From contig JAMJQQ010000124.1 in NCBI GenBank assembly GCA_023554445.1, positions 15,270-79,269 of the forward strand: a DNA stretch of 64,000 nucleotides, written 5' to 3'. The notes under the pieces were generated by a model. The model searched no databases. It was given only the letters and a program-made list of their open reading frames with translations, and was not told the origin of the DNA. The first letter of the stretch is position 1, and each line of letters opens with the position of its first letter. The stretch is from Carthagonibacter metallireducens. GTDB lineage: Bacteria; Gemmatimonadota; Gemmatimonadetes; Palauibacterales; Palauibacteraceae. The translations under genes were made by a program, and so were the position numbers. Positions 15,558 to 23,079 of the stretch are shown piece by piece.

Positions 15558-16469
15558 TCAGCCTCCGGTCGCCATGTCGCGCTCGATGAGTCCGGCGGCC
15601 ACCAGGGCCTCGGCCACTTCAGCGCGGACGGCTTCGGATGGAGAAATCAGGGGGGAACGGGGTCGCCCGCCGACCCGGCCCAGAAGGTCCAGTGCATGCT
15701 TGATCCCGGGTACGCCGGCGGCGCCGACGACCCGCTTGTGAAGAGGTCCGATCCGTTCCTGTATCCGTCCCGCTTCGGATCCCCTGCCGTCACGCCAGGC
15801 CTGGTACAGCCCCGTAGTGGCTTCCGGCGCCAGAAGTCCGACTGCCACGATGCCTCCGGCGGCTCCGATCTCGAGCCCCGAATAGAGGTGTGTGCCGGCC
15901 CCGACGAGCACCGTCGCCCTGTCGGCGCATGCCGTGCACAGCGCCCCGAGCCCGTGGATGTCCCCGGAGGAGTCCTTGATGCCGATGATGTTGTCGTGTC
16001 CTGCCAGCTCCGCCACCAGGTCGGGCTCCAGCCCCACGGGCACGAATTTCGGCACGTGGTACAGCACGATCGGAACGGGCGACGCGTCGGCCACTTCGAG
16101 AAAATGTACGCGAAGCGCCTCGGGCGTCATTCGGCCCCTGTAGTAGGATGGCGGCCGGACGAGCAGAGCCCGGGCGCCTGCCGCGGCCGCCTCGCGTCCC
16201 AGTCGGATCGTCGCGCGGGTCGACTCGAGACCCGTGCCGGTCAGCACGGCGGCCGACTCGCCCACTTCGTCGCGAGCGCGCGCCGTGAGCGCCACGATTT
16301 CGGCCTCGGTCAGCAACGGCGCTTCACCCGTCGAGCCCGCGATCACGTAGCCCGCGACCGGGTACCGCCCCCAGGCGTCGAGATTGCGGGCGAACCCGTC
16401 GAGATCGAGCTCGCCGCGGCCCGCGTCGAAGGGAGTGGTGACCGGGAGGTAGACGCCCTCGAGCTTCAC
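15558..16469 (-). CDS. DapA-family aldolase (dihydrodipicolinate synthase-like)
   Basis: 303 residues of a class I aldolase TIM barrel. The phosphate/carboxylate loop GSTGE is at 45-49, the catalytic Tyr in VLYHVP at 137, and the Schiff-base Lys165 in IIGIKDSSGD. The family includes 4-hydroxy-tetrahydrodipicolinate synthase, 4-hydroxy-2-oxoglutarate aldolase and N-acetylneuraminate lyase. The presence of lysA at 26 kb is compatible with DapA, but the substrate cannot be settled from sequence. It overlaps the PilT-family gene by 4 bases. Confidence 0.85.
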   Translation of the reverse strand: MKLEGVYLPVTTPFDAGRGELDLDGFARNLDAWGRYPVAGYVIAGSTGEAPLLTEAEIVALTARARDEVGESAAVLTGTGLESTRATIRLGREAAAAGARALLVRPPSYYRGRMTPEALRVHFLEVADASPVPIVLYHVPKFVPVGLEPDLVAELAGHDNIIGIKDSSGDIHGLGALCTACADRATVLVGAGTHLYSGLEIGAAGGIVAVGLLAPEATTGLYQAWRDGRGSEAGRIQERIGPLHKRVVGAAGVPGIKHALDLLGRVGGRPRSPLISPSEAVRAEVAEALVAAGLIERDMATGG

Positions 16470-17584
16470 CCGCCTCGCTCCTCGCCCGCCACGGGAATCT
16501 CTCCCAGCCGACCGCGTTCATCGGACAACGTCTGCATGATGAGTTCGAAATCACTCGGACTGGTCGCCGCAGCCTTCGCCACCTCGTATTCAACGAGGTC
16601 CATCTCGACGAGTCTCTCGAGGTGCTGCTGGAAGGTCTGCGTGCCGTAGGCGGCGCTTCCCTGCTCGGTCAGTTCGATGATCTCCTCGCTCGGCTTCCCG
16701 TGCAGGATACAGTCGCGCACCGCTCCCGTGATCCGAACCACCTCCACAGCCGGAATCAGCCGGTCCGAGTCTTTGCGTGGAAGGAGTTTCTGCGCGACCA
16801 CGGCACGGAGCGTGTCGGCCACCCGCATCCGGCCGATCTCGCGTTCGTCCTCGGGAAATGCGGTGATCATCTGACTCAACGCGCCGAGGGCCGAGGGAGA
16901 ATGCAGGGTGGAGATCACCAGCTGCCCCAGTTCGGCGGCCCGGATCGCGGTCTCCATCGTCTCGCGGTCCCTCATTTCTCCGATCAGGATCACGTCCGCG
17001 TCCTGTCGCAGGGCCGCGCGCAGCCCGCTGCGGAAGGAACCGGTGTCCACACCGACCTCGCGCTGGGTGATCGTGCTCTGGTCATCGTCGTGCAGGTACT
17101 CGATCGGATCCTCGAGGGTTACGACGTGCTTCTTCTGCCGCTGGTTGATCCGCCCGATCATCGCGGCCTGCGTGGTGCTCTTACCCGATCCGACGGCACC
17201 GGTGACGATCACCAGGCCGTGCTTCATTTCGGCGATCTCGCCGAGCACCGGCGGCAGGTAGAGATCCTCGAGGCTGGGTACGCTCCATGGAATCACACGC
17301 ATGACGATCATGTGCGCGCCCCGCTGCCGGAGAATGTTGATCCGGAAACGGCCCACACCCGCGAGCTCCCAGGAGGTATCGTAGTCGGTGAGCTGATCGA
17401 TCCGCTCCCGGTCGCGCTCGGTCGGGATGAGCTGAAGCGCTATCTTCCGCGTCTCGTCGGGTGTGAACACCTGGCTCGACAGCTTCACGACATTTCCGTC
17501 GATCCGGGCCCGGAATACGTCTCCCGCCTTGATGTGGAGGACGCTCGCGCCACGGTCCACGGCCGCCTTGACGAGTCGCTGCAC
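16466..17584 (-). CDS. PilT/PilU-family twitching ATPase
   Basis: 372 residues. N-terminal PAS-like domain (about 1-95). RecA-like ATPase with Walker A GAVGSGKST (129-137), Asp box TLEDPIEYLH, Walker B DADVILIGEMRD and His box STLHS. It powers type IV pilus retraction in characterised members. The C-terminal helix reads VRDCILHGK rather than the AIRNLIRE of classic PilT, so this may be a PilU-like or divergent retraction ATPase. GTG start overlaps the preceding stop by one base. No other pilus gene is in the window. Confidence 0.85.
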   Translation of the reverse strand: MQRLVKAAVDRGASVLHIKAGDVFRARIDGNVVKLSSQVFTPDETRKIALQLIPTERDRERIDQLTDYDTSWELAGVGRFRINILRQRGAHMIVMRVIPWSVPSLEDLYLPPVLGEIAEMKHGLVIVTGAVGSGKSTTQAAMIGRINQRQKKHVVTLEDPIEYLHDDDQSTITQREVGVDTGSFRSGLRAALRQDADVILIGEMRDRETMETAIRAAELGQLVISTLHSPSALGALSQMITAFPEDEREIGRMRVADTLRAVVAQKLLPRKDSDRLIPAVEVVRITGAVRDCILHGKPSEEIIELTEQGSAAYGTQTFQQHLERLVEMDLVEYEVAKAAATSPSDFELIMQTLSDERGRLGEIPVAGEERGG

Positions 17585-18636
17585 TAGTAGCCGCGCTCCT
17601 TGTCGACCTGGTTCACGAGCGGCTCACCCGCCCGCCAGTTGGCGAAATTCCGGCGCATCAGCGCGCCCTGCCGGTCCCAGTACCGGGCGCTGATCGACCC
17701 CGCGTGCGGCGTGAACAGGACGTTGCCATGCTCGCGGAGAGGACTGTCGGGAGGAAGCGGCTCGGTTTGGAACACGTCGAGCGCCGCCCCGCGGAGAGCT
17801 CCGTTGCCCAGGGCTTCGGAGAGCGCCGCCTCGTCAACGATGCCACCCCGGGAGAGGTTCATCAAGACGGCGTCCGGGCGCATGGTGGCCAGTTCGTCGC
17901 TGCCGAGCATTAGCCGTGTCCGATCGGTCTCGGGCAGCGCCAGCACCACGTAATGCGCACTGGCGAGAGCCTCTCGAAGCCCGTCCGGTCCGAGCTCGAG
18001 GTCCACCTCGGGGAGAATCTCCCGTCCGGGACGGGCGCGCACCGCGATCACCCGCATCCCGAGCGCCTTCGCACGCATCCCGATCGCGCGTCCGATCCCG
18101 CCGTATCCGACGACCGCCACCGAGCTTCCCGCGATTTCCCGAAGCGGGCTCGACTCGCCGGCGAGTGCCTCGTAGGGCCACTCCCCTTCCCGCATGGCGC
18201 GAGTCGCGATGTCAAAGCCCCGTGCGAAATGGAGCATCGCGCCGATCGCCCACTCGGCCAGTGGATCGGCGTAGATCCCGGCGGAGTTGGTCATCGTCAC
18301 CCCACGATCCCGCATTCCGGCCCTCAGGCTGCCGCCAACGCCAGCGGCTCCCGAGTGAAACCAGCGGAGTTCGGCAGCCGATTCCAGCAGTTCGCGCGTG
18401 ATGCCATAGCCGAAATAGACCTCGGCGCCGCCGATCGCGGCGAGCACCGCAGCGGGCGCCCTGTCGGGCCCGTCTCCGCCGGCGTCGGCGGAGACGCGAA
18501 TCGACTGCACCGCCCACTCGTCTCCACCGTCTGCCGCCAGCAGTCCCACCAGTTCGTCCGGAATCCTCCAGGCCGGGTAGCGATCCGAGTGCATCCAGAT
18601 GAGGAGAGTGCGGCGGGATCCGTCCGACTCAGTCAT
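17584..18636 (-). CDS. D-2-hydroxyacid dehydrogenase
   Basis: 350 residues. NAD-binding Rossmann motif VGYGGIGRAIG at 176-186. Catalytic triad Arg in NLSRGG, Glu in FQTEPLP and His in FTPHAGS. These place it in the 2-hydroxyacid dehydrogenase family (glyoxylate/hydroxypyruvate reductase, phosphoglycerate dehydrogenase-like); there is no ACT domain, so it is not a typical SerA. Start overlaps the trpS stop by 8 bases. Confidence 0.9.
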   Translation of the reverse strand: MTESDGSRRTLLIWMHSDRYPAWRIPDELVGLLAADGGDEWAVQSIRVSADAGGDGPDRAPAAVLAAIGGAEVYFGYGITRELLESAAELRWFHSGAAGVGGSLRAGMRDRGVTMTNSAGIYADPLAEWAIGAMLHFARGFDIATRAMREGEWPYEALAGESSPLREIAGSSVAVVGYGGIGRAIGMRAKALGMRVIAVRARPGREILPEVDLELGPDGLREALASAHYVVLALPETDRTRLMLGSDELATMRPDAVLMNLSRGGIVDEAALSEALGNGALRGAALDVFQTEPLPPDSPLREHGNVLFTPHAGSISARYWDRQGALMRRNFANWRAGEPLVNQVDKERGY

Positions 18637-19615
18637 GCGCCGAGTAGTCCAGGCCCATTCGATCGTACACCTCTCCGAGCGTGATGCGGGCGATCTGGCG
18701 TGCGCGAGCGGCTCCGTCGGCCAGGATCGCGTTCACTCGATCGGGATTCGCGCGGAGATCACGGGCACGCTCCCGAATCGGGGCGAGCCTGTCCGAGATC
18801 CCCTCGGCCAGCATCCGCTTGCACTCCACGCAGCCGATGGTCGCCGTCTGGCAACGGACCTCGATCTCTTCACGCTCTTCCGGATCGGTGAAGAACTCGT
18901 GCATCGCGAATACGTTGCAGACGTGGGGGTTTCCCGGGTCATTCTTCCGGACCCGTGCCGGATCGGTCACCGCGGTACGGACCGCGGCCCAGGTGTCCTC
19001 GGGCTCACCCAGCATGGGAATCGTGTTGTCGCGCGACTTCGACATCTTCGACACGCCGTCCAGCCCGCGGATCCTTTTCCCTCCGCCGATCATCGGCTGC
19101 GGCTCCGGGAAGTAGTCCCCGAACCGTGCATTCCACTTCCGCGCGATCTCCCGCGTGAACTCGAGGTGCTGCAGCTGGTCGTCACCGACCGGCACCAGCT
19201 CGGCATGGTAGAGCAGGATGTCGGCGGCCTGCAGGATCGGGTAATTCAGCAGGCCGGCGCTCACCATCTCCGCGCGCTCCGACTTGTCCTTGAACTGCGT
19301 CATCCGGCTCAGCTCGCCGAGCGGCGTGACCGTGTTCAACAACCACTCGAGCTGCGCGTGCTCGGGAACCGCCGACTGCACGAACAGCGTGCATCGTTCG
19401 GGATCCAGACCCGCGGCCAGCAGGCCGACCGCCATGTCGAACACCCGCTGCTCGAGAGCCGCCGGACTATAGGGTACGGTTATGGCGTGCAGGTCCACGA
19501 TCGAGTAGATGCACTCGTACCTGTCGGTCAGCTCGACCCAGTTCTGGATCGCGCCGAGATAGTTCCCCAGGTGAAGGTCGCCCGAGGGCTGGATTCCGCT
19601 GAATACGCGGGTCAT
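18629..19615 (-). CDS. trpS: Tryptophanyl-tRNA synthetase
   Basis: 328 residues, class Ic aminoacyl-tRNA synthetase. HIGH-like motif PSGDLHLGN at 10-18 after the FSGIQP N-terminus, and KMSKS in VSKMSKSRDN. Length is normal. ATG 19615 is taken; the 37 upstream in-frame residues do not match the family. Divergent from the IMPase gene, with 122 bases between. Confidence 0.97.
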   Translation of the reverse strand: MTRVFSGIQPSGDLHLGNYLGAIQNWVELTDRYECIYSIVDLHAITVPYSPAALEQRVFDMAVGLLAAGLDPERCTLFVQSAVPEHAQLEWLLNTVTPLGELSRMTQFKDKSERAEMVSAGLLNYPILQAADILLYHAELVPVGDDQLQHLEFTREIARKWNARFGDYFPEPQPMIGGGKRIRGLDGVSKMSKSRDNTIPMLGEPEDTWAAVRTAVTDPARVRKNDPGNPHVCNVFAMHEFFTDPEEREEIEVRCQTATIGCVECKRMLAEGISDRLAPIRERARDLRANPDRVNAILADGAARARQIARITLGEVYDRMGLDYSAHD

Positions 19616-19737
19616 TCGTGGGATCGTCTCGGAGTTCTGGATGCGACGGATCGCGTGTCTGCGCCCGGCCTCTGGGGCCGATCGACGGTCCCGGCCAAGG
19701 TAGCCGGACGCACTGAACCCGAGCAAGCGAGCACCGA

Positions 19738-20631
19738 GTGAGTCAGACCCACGAGCCAGCCGTTCTCCTCGACGTCGCGCGCCGTGCCGCCGAGGCCGCG
19801 GCGGAGGCGCATCGGGCGGGCCGCGGTCGGCTCGATCCCACGGACTGGGGCGAGAAGGGGCGCTCCGACTTCGTCACCGAGGTCGACCTCGAGGCCGAAC
19901 GTCGGATCGTCGAGATCATTCGCTCCGAGTACCCGGATCACGCGTTCGTCGCGGAGGAGGGAACGGGTGAAGAGGTCTCGGACTCCGGTCGATCGGAAAT
20001 CGATCGCGAACCCGCGCGAGACGGGATCCGCTGGATCATCGACCCGCTGGACGGCACGACGAACTGGCTGCACGACTACCCGGAGTACGCCGTCTCGATT
20101 GCGGCGGAGGATTCCGAGGGTCTCGTGGTCGGGATCGTGCTCAACTCGGCGATCGGAGAACGCTTCGAGGCGACCCGCGGCGGCGGAGCGACCCGTGACG
20201 GAGCGCCGATCGAGGTATCCCGGGTCACACGGCTCGAGCATGCACTGGTCGGTACCGGCTTTCCGTTTAAGAAGCTGGAGGTGATGCCGGCCTATCTTGC
20301 GACGTTCGAACGTGTGCTGCGCCGGACCAGCGGAATCCGCAGAGCAGGAGCAGCGGCACTGGACCTGTGCGACCTGGCCTGCGGGAGATTGGATGCCTTC
20401 TTCGAGTACTGGCTGATGCCCTGGGACGTGGCGGCCGGCGCATTGATCGTCAGGGAATCGGGCGGGCTGTTCGAGCCGCTCGACGTGCCCGGCCTGCGCG
20501 TGCGGAGCGGCAGCGATCCGGATGACTTCGTCAGCCGGCGAATCAGCCCCGGAGGCTTCTTCGCCTCGAACGGGAACCTGACAGCCGGCTTCCGCGCGCT
20601 TCTCGAAGACGATCTCGAAAACGAATCCTGA
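19738..20631 (+). CDS. Inositol monophosphatase family protein
   Basis: 297 residues, GTG start. Metal-binding signatures of the FIG superfamily are complete: VAEEGTG (Glu 73/74), IIDPLDGTTNW (101-110), and the C-terminal MPWDVAAGALIVRESGG. Likely Mg2+-dependent phosphatase acting on inositol-1-phosphate or another small phosphate (histidinol phosphate and 3'-phosphoadenosine phosphate phosphatases share this fold). First of only two intact plus-strand genes; queE follows 28 bases later. Confidence 0.9.
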   Translation: MSQTHEPAVLLDVARRAAEAAAEAHRAGRGRLDPTDWGEKGRSDFVTEVDLEAERRIVEIIRSEYPDHAFVAEEGTGEEVSDSGRSEIDREPARDGIRWIIDPLDGTTNWLHDYPEYAVSIAAEDSEGLVVGIVLNSAIGERFEATRGGGATRDGAPIEVSRVTRLEHALVGTGFPFKKLEVMPAYLATFERVLRRTSGIRRAGAAALDLCDLACGRLDAFFEYWLMPWDVAAGALIVRESGGLFEPLDVPGLRVRSGSDPDDFVSRRISPGGFFASNGNLTAGFRALLEDDLENES

Positions 20632-20659
20632 CTCGAGCCTGAACCGGCGGGACCGGCCA

Positions 20660-21310
20660 ATGGCATACTCGGTAAAGGAAATCTACTACACCCTGCAGGG
20701 AGAGGGTGCGAATACCGGCCGGCCGTCCGTGTTCTGTCGGTTCGCCGGGTGCAACCTCTGGTCGGGACACGAGAAGGACCGGAGCAACGCGATCTGTCCC
20801 TTCTGCGACACCGATTTCGTCGGGACGGACGGCCCGGGTGGCGGCAAGTTCGCTACGCCCGCCAGCCTCGCCGGGGCCGTCGCGGCTGCGTGGCCCTGCG
20901 ACACCGGGGTAGTTCGGCCGGGGCAGAAGCCCCTCGTCGTCTGCACGGGAGGCGAACCGCTGCTGCAGCTCGACGGCGCCGCCGTCAAAGCGCTACAGGA
21001 GGTCGGATTCGAGGTCGCGGTCGAAACCAACGGAACGGTGAAGCCGCCGGAAGGGATCGACTGGATCTGCGTGAGTCCGAAGGCGGGAACGACCCTCGAA
21101 ATCAGGCGGGGGCATGAATTGAAGCTCGTCTATCCGCAGGCAGGAGCGCCCCCCGACCGATTCGAGCGGCTCGCGTTCGACCAGTTCTACCTGCAGCCGA
21201 TGGACGGGCCCGAGCTGGAGCGGAATACGCGGCTGGCCGTAGCGTACTGCCTCGAGCACCCGCAGTGGAAGCTGAGTCTGCAAACCCACAAGTTTCTGGG
21301 AATCGACTGA
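20660..21310 (+). CDS. queE: 7-carboxy-7-deazaguanine synthase
   Basis: 216 residues, radical-SAM enzyme that forms CDG from 6-carboxy-tetrahydropterin in queuosine synthesis. N-terminal EIYYTLQGEG is diagnostic. The [4Fe-4S] ligands use the QueE-type expanded CX14CX2C motif (Cys 31, 46, 49). CTGGEP and ETNGT are AdoMet-binding. Works upstream of tgt and queA found at 43-46 kb. Convergent with pspA. Confidence 0.93.
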   Translation: MAYSVKEIYYTLQGEGANTGRPSVFCRFAGCNLWSGHEKDRSNAICPFCDTDFVGTDGPGGGKFATPASLAGAVAAAWPCDTGVVRPGQKPLVVCTGGEPLLQLDGAAVKALQEVGFEVAVETNGTVKPPEGIDWICVSPKAGTTLEIRRGHELKLVYPQAGAPPDRFERLAFDQFYLQPMDGPELERNTRLAVAYCLEHPQWKLSLQTHKFLGID

Positions 21311-21353
21311 ATCCCATTACTGCCGAAACCGGCGGGACCACGGGCCCTCGGAT

Positions 21354-22247
21354 TCAGCCCTTGTCGTGCTCCGCTTTCTCTCTGGACTCGGCCGGCGTCT
21401 CGTCGTCGTCTCCTGCGGCGGGCGAGCCCGATTCGGCCTCGATCGCCTCGAGCTCCGCGACGAGTTCGGCCTCCAGCATCTCGGCTTCCACCAGCTCTGC
21501 CTCGGCCTCCGCGACCTCGGGCGGATCCCCCGCTTCGAGCGCCTTCGGCTCCTCCGGCTCCGCAGCCGCCAGCAGACCCATGTCCCGCTTCAACGCGAGC
21601 AGCTTGTCCTCCACATCCGACTCGCCGCCCACCTCGAGCATGGCGAATTCCGCCTCCAGGCTGTCGCCCTGGAGATCTTCGGTGACTTCGGCGGACGCCA
21701 GCGCCCGGCGCTCCGTCTCCTCGATCTTCTCGACCATCTGATCGAAGGCCCGGAAGGCACTCTTGTCCTGCAGACCGGCCATCGTTTCGTGAATGCGCTT
21801 CTGAGCCTGCGCTCGCTTCTGCTTGGCGATCAGCAGGTTCTTCTTCCGCTTCGCTTCCTCGATCTTGGCATTGAGCTGGCGCAGCGAGTCCTTCAGTCGC
21901 TCCGTCTCCTCGCGGTGGCGGAGCCACTGCTCTTCGAGCTCGGCGGCATGACGGGCGTGCTCCTGCCCGCGCATCAGCGCCTGCTTCGCGAGATCGTCGC
22001 GTTCCTGGCCGATCGCGAGACGCGCCCGGCGCTCCCAGTTCTGCGCTTCCTTCCGTTCCTGCTCCACCTGCGACCGCAGGCGGCGTTCGTCCGCGATGGC
22101 CATCGCGACTTCCTGCTTCGCCTGCGCGAGCTGGCGACGCATGTCCTCGATGACCTGCACGAGCATCTTTTCCGGATTCTCCGCTTTCGCGATCAGGTCG
22201 TTGATGTTCGACCTGAGAAGCCGGGACAGCCGTTCGAAGAGACCCAT
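21354..22247 (-). CDS. pspA: PspA/IM30 (ESCRT-III-like) membrane-stress protein
   Basis: 297 residues, longer than the usual ~225. It opens with the amphipathic membrane-binding helix (MGLFERLSRLLRSNIN) followed by NPEKML and long coiled coil through about residue 215. The final ~75 residues are Glu/Ala-rich (EAEAELVEAEMLEAELVAEL in part) and atypical. It would polymerise on damaged inner membrane. Last gene of a three-gene operon with a YbjN-like protein and a small membrane protein. Confidence 0.92.
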   Translation of the reverse strand: MGLFERLSRLLRSNINDLIAKAENPEKMLVQVIEDMRRQLAQAKQEVAMAIADERRLRSQVEQERKEAQNWERRARLAIGQERDDLAKQALMRGQEHARHAAELEEQWLRHREETERLKDSLRQLNAKIEEAKRKKNLLIAKQKRAQAQKRIHETMAGLQDKSAFRAFDQMVEKIEETERRALASAEVTEDLQGDSLEAEFAMLEVGGESDVEDKLLALKRDMGLLAAAEPEEPKALEAGDPPEVAEAEAELVEAEMLEAELVAELEAIEAESGSPAAGDDDETPAESREKAEHDKG

Positions 22248-22254
22248 GGCCCTG

Positions 22255-22647
22255 TCAGTCCAGTCCGAGTGTGTGTCTGTGCGAGGTCACGGCGAGCGCG
22301 AGGCTCTCCAGCGACGCCAGGAACTCCGAGTAGTCGAGATTCTCGATCTCCAGTGCGTCGGTGAGGATGATGTCGCCCTCCTCAAGGCCGTAGGCGCCGT
22401 GCACCAGATCCGTGGCGTTCAAGGTCAGCAGTTGTTCGTACAGCTTCAGCCGGTCTTCGGTGCCCTCTGGCACCGATCCGATCTTCGCCCTGAATACGAC
22501 GAGAGGCGGCGAATAGGAAAGCACCACGGCCGGCTCTCCGGTCGATGTCCCTCCGGGCGGGTCAACGATCCAGAGATTCTCGCCAATCTCCTCGTACTCC
22601 ATTTCCGTGCGGATCAGGAAGCTCTCGAGGTCTTCGCGACTGATCAT
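22255..22647 (-). CDS. YbjN/type III chaperone-like domain protein
   Basis: 130 residues, soluble, no signal. The pattern (N-terminal helix REDLESFLIRTEMEYEEI, beta strands, LLTLNATDLVHGAYGLEEGDIILTD in parts) matches the YbjN/T3S-chaperone fold. Starts within the upstream stop (4-base overlap) and ends 7 bases before pspA, so probably a PspA partner in this lineage. The exact function is unknown. Confidence 0.75.
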   Translation of the reverse strand: MISREDLESFLIRTEMEYEEIGENLWIVDPPGGTSTGEPAVVLSYSPPLVVFRAKIGSVPEGTEDRLKLYEQLLTLNATDLVHGAYGLEEGDIILTDALEIENLDYSEFLASLESLALAVTSHRHTLGLD

Positions 22648-22913
22648 CGGTCTCCATCCTCCGTGAGGGCGGCCCGTCGGCTCTCCGTATTCTCTTCGAG
22701 CAGCCGGGTCAGAAACTCCTGGTGTTCCGCCAGTACCTGTACTTGCTCCACGAGAGCGTCGATCTGCCCTTCGATCTGTGCGATTCGCTCGGGGTCCGCC
22801 GCATCCGGGATCGAAGGTGGATGAGCGGGTCCGGCTTCGATTCGCTTTGCCACGGCCGCCGCCACCGGCACGACCACGAACATCACCACCAGAATCCAGA
22901 CAATCGGGGTCAT
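22644..22913 (-). CDS. Small membrane-anchored coiled-coil protein (PspB-like arrangement)
   Basis: 89 residues: N-terminal transmembrane helix (about 4-22), a Pro-rich linker, then a coiled coil (ERIAQIEGQIDALVEQVQVL, about 43-70). Layout is that of PspB, but similarity is architectural only. It is the first gene of the pspA operon, which supports a role as a membrane sensor or anchor for PspA. Confidence 0.65.
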   Translation of the reverse strand: MTPIVWILVVMFVVVPVAAAVAKRIEAGPAHPPSIPDAADPERIAQIEGQIDALVEQVQVLAEHQEFLTRLLEENTESRRAALTEDGDR

Positions 22914-23025
22914 CGGTTTCCGTTGCGTCGGTTCCGGTCCAGGCCCTCGTGTCGTTCCGTTCTACGTGACCGGCAGGCCCGGAGTTTCAGGTGAGCGCAT
23001 CCAACCTCACCGTCTCCGGCCCGAA

Positions 23026-23054
23026 GGGTAACCTCAGTTCGCCCCGTGAATCAA
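23026..23054 (-). promoter_or_regulatory. Possible promoter of the pspA operon
   Basis: Minus strand TTGATT (23054-23049), 17 bases, TTACCC (23031-23026), in the 166-base gap between uvrA and the psp operon. The -10 is weak; this is a tentative call. Nothing else is evident in the gap. Confidence 0.3.
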
Positions 23055-23079
23055 CGCCAACCACAGTCTGCGACCGGAG

